Below are positions 7,540 through 15,125 of a DNA stretch of 26,476 nucleotides, piece after piece. The DNA lies in the IMG/VR virus record IMGVR_UViG_3300027631_002279, positions 1 through 26,476 of that record. One strand, written 5' to 3'. The DNA is from a virus. The translations under genes and the position numbers were made by a program. The notes below the pieces were generated by a model. That model searched no databases. It was not told where the DNA came from and worked only from the letters and a program-made list of their open reading frames with translations. Positions within the stretch are counted from its first letter, which is position 1, and each line of letters starts with the position of its first letter.

Positions 7540-8393
7540 AAATAACATTCATATACGATTATAAAAATGGAGAGCAATGGTCTACGCCATTAGCACTCTT
7601 AAATGAATTCAAAGAAAGAGGGTGGGAAACTCAAATAATCAAAACAAACAATGCCGACTTAAAGAATTGGGTAGATTCCAAACCACAAACTGATATTGTA
7701 TTGTTTATGGATTGGGGTAGATTTGATTCACAATATCTTAATAAAGATTTAGTTCCTGCATTTTGGATACAAGAGAGTGGAGATGACCCTCAAAACTTTG
7801 AAAGAAATTCACCAAAAGCAAATAGATTCCACTTCACAATAACACCTGATAAACAATGTGCGGAAGCATATATAAAAATGGGTATAAATTCTGAATGGAT
7901 AAACCACTTTGCAGATACAGCAGTTCAATTTCCTATGAATTCTGAATCAAAATATGTAGCAGTTACAACTAGAGGAATTGGTAATTCTACATTTTTAGAT
8001 TACTTAACCGAATGGGCTGAAGGTTCAGTTGGAAATAGGAATGGACTGAATGCACAACAGCATACTGAATTTTTGAATAGTGGATTAATGGTTATTCAAA
8101 ATAGTAGATGGAAAGAAATTACTCGTAGAATCTTTGAAGGAATGGCTTGTGGAAAATTAGTTATAACGGATAGATTATCAAATGAAACTGGGTTATCAGA
8201 AATGTTTATCGATGGGGAAGATATCATATATTACGATGAGATGTTTGATTGCATAGAGAAGATGAATTACTACAATGAAAATGAAGAGGAGAGAGAAAGA
8301 ATTGCACATAATGGAATGATGAAAGTATTACACAACTACACTCAAATTCAAGTTGTAGATAAACTAATAACAGCATATGAAAGAAGTAGGTAG
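7536..8393 (+). CDS. GT-B glycosyltransferase, CgeB/GT1-like
   Basis: 285 residues. The N-terminal half has Rossmann features ('MKITFIYDYKNGEQWS', 'DIVLFMDWGRFDS', 'PAFWIQESGDDPQNFERNS'). The C-terminal half has 'SRWKEITRRIFEGMACGKLVITDRL' near 190-213, in which E201 within 'RRIFEGMACG' corresponds to the donor-binding segment of CgeB-like and GT4-like enzymes. A short linker ('STFLDYLTEWAEGSVGN') joins the domains. At 285 residues it is shorter than a typical GT-B enzyme (350 or more), so the donor domain may be compact. It overlaps its upstream neighbour by 4 bases and the acetyltransferase by 17. Confidence 0.72.
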   Translation: MKITFIYDYKNGEQWSTPLALLNEFKERGWETQIIKTNNADLKNWVDSKPQTDIVLFMDWGRFDSQYLNKDLVPAFWIQESGDDPQNFERNSPKANRFHFTITPDKQCAEAYIKMGINSEWINHFADTAVQFPMNSESKYVAVTTRGIGNSTFLDYLTEWAEGSVGNRNGLNAQQHTEFLNSGLMVIQNSRWKEITRRIFEGMACGKLVITDRLSNETGLSEMFIDGEDIIYYDEMFDCIEKMNYYNENEEERERIAHNGMMKVLHNYTQIQVVDKLITAYERSR

Positions 8394-8895
8394 TTATACA
8401 TACGGACATGACAATATAAAAATTGTACATGGAAATGAAGGAAAAACTTTACGAATAGGTAAGTTTTGTTCTATTGCAGAAAATATAATTGTATTTTTAG
8501 GAGCAAACCATAGAGTAGATTGGTTTTCAACATATCCGTTTGGACATATACATGATACTACATTTCCAAAGGTAAAAAAAGACCACGGCCACCCATCATC
8601 AAAAGGTGATGTCATAATAGGAAATGATGTTTGGTTAGGTACGGGATGCACAATAATGAGTGGTGTAACAATAGGTGATGGTGTAGTGGTTGCAGCATGT
8701 AGTGTTGTTACAAAAAATGTTCCACCATATACAATAGTAGCTGGTAATCCTGCAAAACAAATTCGTAAAAGGTTTGATGATGTAGTTATTAACAAATTAT
8801 TAGAATTAAAATGGTGGGATAAAACTGAATCAGAAATAAATGAAATATCAGACATACTTTGCTCAAATGATATCGAAAAATTAAACAATATATAA
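8377..8895 (+). CDS. Hexapeptide-repeat acetyltransferase (CatB/WcaF-like)
   Basis: 172 residues with a left-handed beta-helix: 'LRIGKFCSIAENIIVFLGANH' near 25-45, then 'GDVIIGNDVWLGTGCTIMSGVTIGDGVVVAACSVVTKNVPPYTIVAGNPAKQIRKRF'. Catalytic His is H45 in 'GANHRVDWFSTYPF', as in xenobiotic acetyltransferases and colanic-acid acetyltransferases. These enzymes form trimers and O- or N-acetylate sugars using acetyl-CoA. In this island it most likely acetylates a glycan or a nucleotide-sugar precursor. The start at 8377 lies within the end of the upstream gene, and the stop TAA overlaps the methyltransferase start. Confidence 0.85.
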   Translation: MKEVGSYTYGHDNIKIVHGNEGKTLRIGKFCSIAENIIVFLGANHRVDWFSTYPFGHIHDTTFPKVKKDHGHPSSKGDVIIGNDVWLGTGCTIMSGVTIGDGVVVAACSVVTKNVPPYTIVAGNPAKQIRKRFDDVVINKLLELKWWDKTESEINEISDILCSNDIEKLNNI

Positions 8896-9488
8896 TGAAA
8901 AGAACAGATATAATTAATGCATTTATACAAAAGTATGGATATAAGAGTTATTTAGAAGTTGGAACACAAGACCCAACATCTAATTTTGATTTAATAAATG
9001 CAGAATGTAAAGTATCGGTAGACCCATTTCCAAGAGGAGAAGTAACATTTATTGGAACATCCGATGAATACTTTGAATCAATATCAGAAGATGTGAAGTA
9101 TGATATTATTTTTATAGATGGATTACATCACGATGACCAAGTTTTAAAAGATATTGAAAACTCATTTAATCATTTATCAGAAAATGGAACTATTATTTGT
9201 CACGATTGTTTACCAACAACAGAAGATATGCAAGCTAGAGATGACCACGGTAGAGAATGGACTGGAGATGTATGGAAAGCAATTGCCGAATTAAGAGTTG
9301 AAAGGATTGATTTAGATATTAAAGTTGTAAATACTGATTATGGGTGTGGTATTATTCGTAGAGGAACAAATATACCATATGAAACATCTGCTAATTATAA
9401 ATCGTATTATCATTATAATAATAATAAATGGAATATGTTAAATATTATATCAACCGAACAATTTATACAATGGATAAATATAGCGTAA
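8895..9488 (+). CDS. Class I SAM-dependent methyltransferase
   Basis: 197 residues. Motif I is 'YLEVGTQDPTSN' (19-30), with acidic D43 ('SVDPFP') for the SAM ribose. 'YDIIFIDGLHHDDQVLKDI' (69-87) and 'NGTIICHDCLP' (97-107) match the Methyltransf_24-like family often found in sugar and cephalosporin-hydroxylase-like gene clusters. The 'IDG-x-H' and 'HDC' patterns suggest a possible metal-assisted O-methyltransferase. Its place between an acetyltransferase and GT2 enzymes argues for methylation of a sugar, perhaps a capping step, rather than DNA. DNA methylation motifs (DPPY/NPPY) are absent. Confidence 0.82.
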   Translation: MKRTDIINAFIQKYGYKSYLEVGTQDPTSNFDLINAECKVSVDPFPRGEVTFIGTSDEYFESISEDVKYDIIFIDGLHHDDQVLKDIENSFNHLSENGTIICHDCLPTTEDMQARDDHGREWTGDVWKAIAELRVERIDLDIKVVNTDYGCGIIRRGTNIPYETSANYKSYYHYNNNKWNMLNIISTEQFIQWINIA

Positions 9489-10117
9489 TTATACCAACAC
9501 TTTGGAAATCAAATAGAATTGGAAAGTTATTATTTAGTTTGATAGAATGTGAATTTGTTGATGAAATTATATTAATAGATAATGCCGGAAAGTTCTTTGA
9601 ATATTTCGAAGGATTGAATAAAGTAAAATTAGTTCAGGTAGAAGAAAACATTTATGTAAATCCTGCTTGGAATTTAGGAGTTAAACTTGCTAAAAATAAT
9701 TGTATAGCAATATTAAATGATGATATAAATTTTAATCCAAATATATTTGAAGTGATAACCGAAGATATATTAAATCAGTTTGGTATTATTGGTATGGGTG
9801 AGGGTAATTATAAGTCATTAAACATAGAAGGTGACCCAATTTTAGAAGTATGGCAACCTGGCGTAAATGATTGGGGATGGGGATGCTTTATTATGTTGAA
9901 TAAAAAAGATTGGATTGATATCCCAGATAATATAAAAATATGGTATGGAGATAATATTATAAAAGATGTAAACCCAACACCAAAAGCATGTTTAAGAAAT
10001 TTTAGAGTGGATACTGAAATGAGTACAACCTCTGATGAAAAAGAATGGGATGAAATAAAAAAAGAAGATTATAATAACTTTATAAATTATTTAAGAAATG
10101 GACAAGTTACCAATTAG
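9470..10117 (+). CDS. GT2-like glycosyltransferase
   Basis: 215 residues from the ATG at 9470. This start is preferred over 9428 because it begins exactly at the first GT-A strand ('MDKYSVIIPTLWKSNRIGKLL') and overlaps the methyltransferase by 19 bases instead of 61. 'VDEIILIDNAG' is the nucleotide-binding strand; 'NPAWNLGVKLAKNNCIAILNDDINFNP' carries the DxD-equivalent N83-D84-D85. 'GWGCFIMLNKKDW' near 140-150 forms the acceptor-side region. There are no membrane segments. Donor and acceptor are unknown. Confidence 0.78.
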   Translation: MDKYSVIIPTLWKSNRIGKLLFSLIECEFVDEIILIDNAGKFFEYFEGLNKVKLVQVEENIYVNPAWNLGVKLAKNNCIAILNDDINFNPNIFEVITEDILNQFGIIGMGEGNYKSLNIEGDPILEVWQPGVNDWGWGCFIMLNKKDWIDIPDNIKIWYGDNIIKDVNPTPKACLRNFRVDTEMSTTSDEKEWDEIKKEDYNNFINYLRNGQVTN

Positions 10118-10838
10118 TATAGGTATATTAGCTTGGAATAGTGGACAAGTATTAGTAGATACTTTAACTACATATCATCAAAATGGATTATTTGATATGG
10201 TGAACGATACCACTATCTTATTTCAAGAGTTTTCAGAGCAAGATTACCAAATAGCAAAACATTTTGGATTAGATTTTATAGGGTTAACTAAGAATATTGG
10301 AATAGGGCAAGCATTTATAAAATTAACTGAAAATGCCGAATCGGATTATGTTTTAGTATTGGAACATGATTGGAATTTAATTGAAGATAAGCAAACTACA
10401 TACGATACATTAAAAAGAAGCTATCAAGCAATCGAAGTGGGAATGGATGTAGTTAGATTAAGACATAGAAAGAATCCAGGAAATCCACATTTTTCATTTA
10501 GATATATTGGTAAAGAACTTACTTACTATGATGATGAGATTGGAGCAACATCGCCTCACCTTTTAGATTCAGTTCATTGGTGTGAGCCTGATATTGAATT
10601 TGGTGATTATATAAAAAAATCAGAAGATATGTTTTGGACTACTTCTCGATATGGTAATTGGACAAACAATCCTTGCTTATACAAAAAACAATTTTATTTA
10701 GATACCGTTAAACAATTCGCCGGCGATGGTATTGCATTAGAAGGTAATATTGGAAAATGGTGGGTTCAGCAAGAATATAAGGTTGGACATGGTGAAGGAT
10801 TATTCAAACATAATGATTGGCAAAAATACGGAAGATAA
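10098..10838 (+). CDS. GT2-like glycosyltransferase
   Basis: 246 residues. GT-A start 'PISIGILAWNSGQVLVDTL'; 'FIGLTKNIGIGQAFIKLTENAESDYVLVLEHDWNL' places an E89-H-D91 metal motif where GT2 enzymes have DxD. The rest includes 'VVRLRHRKNPGNP' and 'NNPCLYKKQFY', consistent with an acceptor domain. This E-x-D version is seen in phage and marine bacterial transferases of unassigned specificity. It starts within the end of the preceding gene (20-base overlap) and shares TAATG with the next. Confidence 0.74.
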   Translation: MDKLPISIGILAWNSGQVLVDTLTTYHQNGLFDMVNDTTILFQEFSEQDYQIAKHFGLDFIGLTKNIGIGQAFIKLTENAESDYVLVLEHDWNLIEDKQTTYDTLKRSYQAIEVGMDVVRLRHRKNPGNPHFSFRYIGKELTYYDDEIGATSPHLLDSVHWCEPDIEFGDYIKKSEDMFWTTSRYGNWTNNPCLYKKQFYLDTVKQFAGDGIALEGNIGKWWVQQEYKVGHGEGLFKHNDWQKYGR

Positions 10839-11629
10839 TGAAATACACAATAGTAGGATGTATAACCAAATACGGAATAGAACAAATTAAACCATTTGTT
10901 GAATCAATTGAGCAAAGTGGATTCAATGGTGAAAAATTAATGTTAGTATATGATATATCCAAAGAAACAATTGAATATTTGGATAGTAAGGGTTGGTTAA
11001 TAACACAATCAGAACCACAGCAACATATTATCTTACAAAGATTTAGAGATATGTATGCACTTTTACAATCATATGAAACAGATGTAATTATTTGGGTAGA
11101 TGTTAAAGATATCATATTTCAAAAAGACCCAACCGAATGGTTAAACACTAATATGAATAAAGATATTCTTGCTTTTAGTGAATCATTGAAATTTGGAGAT
11201 GAAGCTTGGGCAAGATTAAATGCAGGTACATCATTTCCTATGGAATGGGAATGGTTACAAAATGAAGAAATATATTGTGCCGGCACTATTGTTGGTAAGA
11301 AAGAAGCAATTAGGGATTTATTTATTGATATTTATAGATGGAGTTTAACTACTTCTAATCCAGAACAATTAGCAGACCAAGCTGCATATAATATTATTAT
11401 ACATCTAAATCAATTCAAAGATAAAGTTCAATTTGTAAAACAACAAGAAGGATTTGCAGCTCAATTACATTTGAAATTAAAGAAAGGTGATACACTACCT
11501 TATACTGAAATATTACCAAAAATAGATGGTAGTGAAGTTAAAAATGAAAAGGATGAATTATATACATTAGTACATCAATACGATAGAAACGAAGAACTTA
11601 AACAATTAATAGAAAACAAATATAAATGA
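10838..11629 (+). CDS. Putative GT-A glycosyltransferase with D-x-x-D motif
   Basis: 263 residues from ATG 10838, which overlaps the previous stop (TAATG); the in-frame ATG at 10817 would add an extension lying entirely in the neighbour. The core is 'YTIVGCITKYGIEQIKPFVESIEQSG', then 'VIIWVDVKDIIFQKDPTEWL' (83-102). In this family, D88-x-x-D91 followed by F-Q-x-D-P serves as the metal site, as in capsule-associated 'DvrDvvFQ.dP' transferases. 'CAGTIVGKKEAIRDLF' and 'DQAAYNIIIHL' match the later helix-strand pattern. It ends with an ATGA overlap. Confidence 0.7.
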   Translation: MKYTIVGCITKYGIEQIKPFVESIEQSGFNGEKLMLVYDISKETIEYLDSKGWLITQSEPQQHIILQRFRDMYALLQSYETDVIIWVDVKDIIFQKDPTEWLNTNMNKDILAFSESLKFGDEAWARLNAGTSFPMEWEWLQNEEIYCAGTIVGKKEAIRDLFIDIYRWSLTTSNPEQLADQAAYNIIIHLNQFKDKVQFVKQQEGFAAQLHLKLKKGDTLPYTEILPKIDGSEVKNEKDELYTLVHQYDRNEELKQLIENKYK

Positions 11630-12528
11630 AAAAAATAGTTATTACATCATTTATCATGCCACATGAGTTGGATGATTTGGAAAGGGTATTAGTAGATTTA
11701 AATAAAGCATCTAAATATATTAAAGGAGAAAATTACTCATTTTATATCTCACTTTCAGTATCCGATTATCTAATAGATTGGAGTACATCTAAAGTTGATA
11801 AGCAATTTTTTATAGATAGATTCAATTCATTAAAGCCATTGACTAATTGGGCAGGTAGTTCTGTAATGCAAATTAGAGAAGAAGTTATGGGAGCATTTCA
11901 ATGTAAAAGATATGCACATAAAGAAATTACCGATGCAACTCATTTTATTTGGTTAGATACAGATATTTGTTTTGATGATAAAATATTGTATTATATGGAA
12001 GCAAGTATTGATAGATTAAATGAAACTGATAAACATATTGATAAATATTTTATTACACCAGAAATTGTTAAATATTGGGACACAACTTGGGATTGTTTAG
12101 TTAATGTAAATTATTTAGATAAACCATTAGATTATTGCAAAACAAATAATCCATTTTCTGAAAGTGGTGAGGTTGGAGATGTAGAATTAGAAACTGTACT
12201 TAATAATGTTGTAGGACAACCTAAAACTAAATTTGGTGCAGGGTGGTTTACACTTTTATCAAAACCTCTATTAGATAGAATACCTTTACCTGAATCAATG
12301 GGGGCATATGGGCCAGATGATACATTTTTAATGTGGGGAATTGAAAAATTAAACCAAAAAGGTGAAAATATATATCAATTTAAATTGAAAAATTATATTG
12401 TATGCGAGAATTATATGTATAGAGACAGAAAGCATTATGATTCTTTAATAAGCAGAATTGATAGAAAAGAAGAATTTAAACAAAAATCACATATAGTATT
12501 TCAGGAAGAAATAAATAATCTATTGTAA
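11626..12528 (+). CDS. Putative GT-A glycosyltransferase (last gene of the sugar island)
   Basis: 300 residues. The metal-binding motif is D111-T-D113 in 'THFIWLDTDICFDDKILYYM'. Earlier strands are 'KKIVITSFIMPHE' and 'YSFYISLSVSDYLIDW'. Later 'TKFGAGWFTLLSKPLLDRIPLPESMGAYGPDDTFLMWGIEKL' contains a G-P-D-D-T-F segment, typical of the second acidic site of GT-A enzymes, and a basic C-terminus follows. Only this gene and the two GT4 genes are over 300 residues or near it in the island, suggesting it may act on a larger acceptor. The stop at 12528 is followed by a promoter-like motif at 12541, ending the operon. Confidence 0.72.
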   Translation: MKKIVITSFIMPHELDDLERVLVDLNKASKYIKGENYSFYISLSVSDYLIDWSTSKVDKQFFIDRFNSLKPLTNWAGSSVMQIREEVMGAFQCKRYAHKEITDATHFIWLDTDICFDDKILYYMEASIDRLNETDKHIDKYFITPEIVKYWDTTWDCLVNVNYLDKPLDYCKTNNPFSESGEVGDVELETVLNNVVGQPKTKFGAGWFTLLSKPLLDRIPLPESMGAYGPDDTFLMWGIEKLNQKGENIYQFKLKNYIVCENYMYRDRKHYDSLISRIDRKEEFKQKSHIVFQEEINNLL

Positions 12529-12540
12529 TTAAATAAAAAT

Positions 12541-12550
12541 TTATATTTAT
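12541..12550 (+). promoter_or_regulatory. TTATATTTAT promoter-like motif
   Basis: TTATATTTAT lies 27 bases upstream of the ATG at 12577 with no TTTGG box in the expected place. The same TTTATATTTA(T) core precedes the genes at 21029, 22514 and 24116. It probably marks a second (late-type) promoter class read by a modified host or phage-directed RNA polymerase. Confidence 0.5.
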
Positions 12551-12576
12551 GATAGTATATAAAATATAAAAAAAAT

Positions 12577-13155
12577 ATGAAATTTGAAGTAACCAACCCA
12601 AAAGCTTGGAAAGCTGTAAACGAGAAGAATATTCCAATGACGCATAAGATTAAAGTTTATGAAAAATTAGGCGGAGCATATCGTTTAGGGGAAAGTGGTG
12701 GAGAGCAAGTATTCAATAAAATGACTGAATTACTTAAACACAGAATGGGTGAAAATGATGATAATTCTTCACCAGAAGAAACATTGGCAGGATTAAAAGA
12801 AATGGCAATGGGTAATTTGGAAAGAATTACCGATTATTCTAATATGATTTTACAAAGAATGCAGGGAGGACAGGAATTAGATTCGTGGATGTATTCTCAA
12901 CTTACAGTAGCAGTAGAAAATTTAAACTCCGTACACGATGCAATGGATGGCGATGATGGTAAAATAGAACCATTAAAAGAAGAACCAGCTAAAACATCTG
13001 GAGAAAAAATTCAAAATCTTAATGATAGAATTAAAGTATTAAGAGATAAAATATCTGCAACTAAATCGCCAGAACAAAAGAAGTTACATAGTGATAGATT
13101 AAAAAATGCATTACAATCACTTTCTAACATTAAAAAAGACCATTCAATAAAGTAA
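12577..13155 (+). CDS. Helical phage protein, possible virion-associated
   Basis: 192 residues. The segment 'LAGLKEMAMGNLERITDYSNMILQRMQGGQELDSWMYSQLTVAVENLNSVHDAMDG' (70-124) matches a helical module I know from T4-like marine phages: 'l..I...a..l...i..g..L..Wv..Kit.A...l..v.dYl.g', usually near structural genes and of unknown function. The C-terminal 140-190 is a predicted coiled coil ('EKIQNLNDRIKVLRDKI', 'HSDRLKNALQSLSNI'). It is the first gene behind the TTATATTTAT motif. No enzyme motif is visible. Confidence 0.68.
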   Translation: MKFEVTNPKAWKAVNEKNIPMTHKIKVYEKLGGAYRLGESGGEQVFNKMTELLKHRMGENDDNSSPEETLAGLKEMAMGNLERITDYSNMILQRMQGGQELDSWMYSQLTVAVENLNSVHDAMDGDDGKIEPLKEEPAKTSGEKIQNLNDRIKVLRDKISATKSPEQKKLHSDRLKNALQSLSNIKKDHSIK

Positions 13156-13157
13156 TT

Positions 13158-13475
13158 ATGGAAAATTTGTATTCAGTATTAATTACGGCAATAACCGTAT
13201 TAGGTGGGACAGGAGCTTGGAGATATTACGAAAAGAGAGCACTAAATAAAGAGAGGGATGATGATTTTGTTAGACACGATTGTAAAGACCGAATATCTAA
13301 ATTGGAAGCATTGTTAGAAAATAGTTCAAAAGAGAAAGATGAACTTCGTAATATGGTGTTAGAACTTACGAGAGAAGTGGCAGCATTGAGTGTCAAAGTT
13401 GAGTTCCTTACAAAAGAGAATGATAAGTTAGAAAAAGCACTTCCAAAAACAAAGAAGCAAACATTAAATGGCTAA
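13158..13475 (+). CDS. Membrane-anchored coiled-coil protein (holin/spanin-like topology)
   Basis: 105 residues. One N-terminal membrane helix (about 5-22, 'YSVLITAITVLGGTGAW') is followed by 'RYYEKRALNKERDDD' and a long coiled coil from about 45 to 95 ('ISKLEALLENSSKEKDELRNMVLELTREVAALSVKVEFL'). This is a topology common to phage proteins annotated as holin-associated or i-spanin-like. With no recognisable family, any lysis role is inference. It starts 2 bases after the previous gene and overlaps the next by 8. Confidence 0.6.
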   Translation: MENLYSVLITAITVLGGTGAWRYYEKRALNKERDDDFVRHDCKDRISKLEALLENSSKEKDELRNMVLELTREVAALSVKVEFLTKENDKLEKALPKTKKQTLNG

Positions 13476-14289
13476 GATTCTGCAAGAATGTATTATTGTA
13501 TCCAAAGAGGTTAATGATAAGTTCATTCTAGCTAAGAATAGAGATAGAGCTTATAATCCATCTTTAGAAATTATTCACACTATCATTGATGGTGTAGAAG
13601 TTGCATATTTGCATGATATAACTACCGATTGGAGTGAAGGTTTAAATGAAAACGGAATCGGTGTTGTAAATTCAGCACTATTGGTTGGACATGATGAAGC
13701 CGAACATAAGATTGTAAAGAAGGGTGGTAAGCCAGGACCTGATGGTGATAAGATGAGAAACATTATCAAACAACCTACCCTAGTAGATGCAGTGAGAGCT
13801 ACACTATCATATAAGGGCAAGAGTGGATTAGCTTTGAAAGGACATACATTTGTAGCATCTCCAAAACATATGATTAGTATTGAAACTACATCAAAGCATA
13901 AGCCTGATGTTAAAATTCAAAATTCCGAATCACCTGTTGTTCGTACAAATCACGGACATATGTTCACCGATGCCGGATATACAAGCGGTGAGAAATATCT
14001 AAGTTCAAAATTGAGGAAAATATCAGCAGAAAAATCAGTTGATAAAGTAGAAGATTGGAAAGAAATAGCATTGGCAATGAGAAAAGAATTTTTTCCAAAA
14101 AGACCTATGTTAAATATGAAAAGAGATACTGAAGAAATGTCTACATCATCTCAAACTGTAATGAATTTGACTGATAAAATATTAGAAATTACATACTTTA
14201 AAGATAAGGTTAAAGAGTTTAAAGGAATTAAAACCGACTTACCTAAAGGATATACTCCCAAAATTAAAATAGAAATAAAAGAAATTTAA
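13468..14289 (+). CDS. Ntn-hydrolase-like protein (C45/choloylglycine hydrolase-like)
   Basis: 273 residues. The start 'MAKILQECIIVSKEVNDKFILAKNRDRAYNP' has the layout of Cys-dependent Ntn hydrolases and TANGO2-like proteins: a candidate nucleophile C8, a strand, then 'AKNRDR' in place of the usual N-x-D/N-R-D motif. 'EGLNENGIGVVNSAL' (58-72) is the next core strand pair and 'VVRTNHGHMF' (158-167) the expected R-T-N-H segment. Enzymes of this superfamily cleave or transfer amides (penicillin V, bile salts, acyl-homoserine lactones). The real substrate is unknown. C8 would have to become N-terminal; the preceding residues end in L-Q-E. Phage homologues exist in my recollection, without assigned roles. 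Confidence 0.65.
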   Translation: MAKILQECIIVSKEVNDKFILAKNRDRAYNPSLEIIHTIIDGVEVAYLHDITTDWSEGLNENGIGVVNSALLVGHDEAEHKIVKKGGKPGPDGDKMRNIIKQPTLVDAVRATLSYKGKSGLALKGHTFVASPKHMISIETTSKHKPDVKIQNSESPVVRTNHGHMFTDAGYTSGEKYLSSKLRKISAEKSVDKVEDWKEIALAMRKEFFPKRPMLNMKRDTEEMSTSSQTVMNLTDKILEITYFKDKVKEFKGIKTDLPKGYTPKIKIEIKEI

Positions 14290-15122
14290 TGGTTAACAAC
14301 TTTACATCGGGAATGTGGAATGGTATGAAGGTTGAGTTTGGAAAAGTATATTCAAACTTAAACGCTTTTGCATTTAATCCATTGAATGAAGCTGATAGTA
14401 AGAAGTTAAGAGTATTTGATTTTGATGATACATTAGTTCAGACAAACTCTAATATATACATTAAACATAAAGATGGGAAAGAATCAAAACTAACACCTGG
14501 AGAATACGCAGTCTATGAGCCAAAGGATAGTGATAAGTTTGATTTTTCTGATTTTGAAAAAGTAAAGCAACCACAAGAGATTAAGGGTGTTACTAGATTA
14601 TTAAAAAATATAGTAAGAGTTGGTGGTTCGGAAATCGTTATATTAACAGCTAGAGCGGCATATAAGCCAATTAAGAAGTATTTATCAGATATCGGATTAA
14701 AAGATATATTTGTAGTAGCATTAGCAGATGCAAATCCACAAAAAAAAGCTGATTGGATAGAAAATAAAATAAAAGATGGTGTAAATGATGTGTTCTTTAT
14801 AGATGATTCTCATAAGAATGTTTCAGCAGTAAAGGCATTATCTAAAAAATACCCAAATATATCATTGAAGGTTAAGCATGTTCAACATACAACACCGGCA
14901 TTGCCTAAAAATGATACAACACCAAAGCAGGATAAAAACGAACCAACTAAATCTGCTAAGGTAAAGGGAAATGATATTAAATTAAAATCACTACTTCCAA
15001 AAGATTTAGAAAAAACAATTAAAAACCCTGAAACGGGTAGAATGATTAAAATGAAATCTGCATTAGGATATGATGAGAAATCAAAAGTATTTCAAGCAGC
15101 TCAACGTACTTTAAAAAAATAA
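14289..15122 (+). CDS. HAD-like phosphatase, probably virion-targeted
   Basis: 277 residues. The HAD motif I is D44-F-D46-D-T in 'LRVFDFDDTLVQT', motif II 'VILTARAAY' near 119 and the late acidic motif 'VFFIDDSHKN' near 165, so a magnesium-dependent phosphohydrolase is likely. In T4-like marine phages similar HAD proteins begin with a short capsid-targeting leader just before 'RVFDFDDTL'. Here residues 32-35 are L-N-E-A, a candidate prohead-protease site. The C-terminus contains 'IKLKSLLPKD' (230-239) and 'KNPETGRMIKMKSALGYD' (from 245), a K-N-P-x-T-G-R type motif. It is too unlike GmhB to be called the missing heptose phosphatase. Confidence 0.78.
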   Translation: MVNNFTSGMWNGMKVEFGKVYSNLNAFAFNPLNEADSKKLRVFDFDDTLVQTNSNIYIKHKDGKESKLTPGEYAVYEPKDSDKFDFSDFEKVKQPQEIKGVTRLLKNIVRVGGSEIVILTARAAYKPIKKYLSDIGLKDIFVVALADANPQKKADWIENKIKDGVNDVFFIDDSHKNVSAVKALSKKYPNISLKVKHVQHTTPALPKNDTTPKQDKNEPTKSAKVKGNDIKLKSLLPKDLEKTIKNPETGRMIKMKSALGYDEKSKVFQAAQRTLKK

Positions 15123-15125
15123 GTT

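Noticed and set aside
8394-8930. Long minus-strand open frame of 178 codons opposite the acetyltransferase.
   Set aside because: It lies fully antisense to a gene with clear hexapeptide motifs, and shows no family features. The Cys/His/Ser-rich composition is typical of a reverse shadow of an AT-rich gene.
8895-9488. Methyltransferase as a DNA methylase for phage DNA protection.
   Set aside because: It lacks DPPY/NPPY or PCQ motifs, is short, and is encoded inside the sugar gene cluster; an O-methyltransferase fits better.
14289-15122. HAD protein as the missing GmhB phosphatase of the heptose pathway.
   Set aside because: GmhB has a D-x-D-G-T start and a zinc-binding loop with several cysteines. 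This protein has DFDDT and no cysteines in that role, and it resembles phage HAD proteins.
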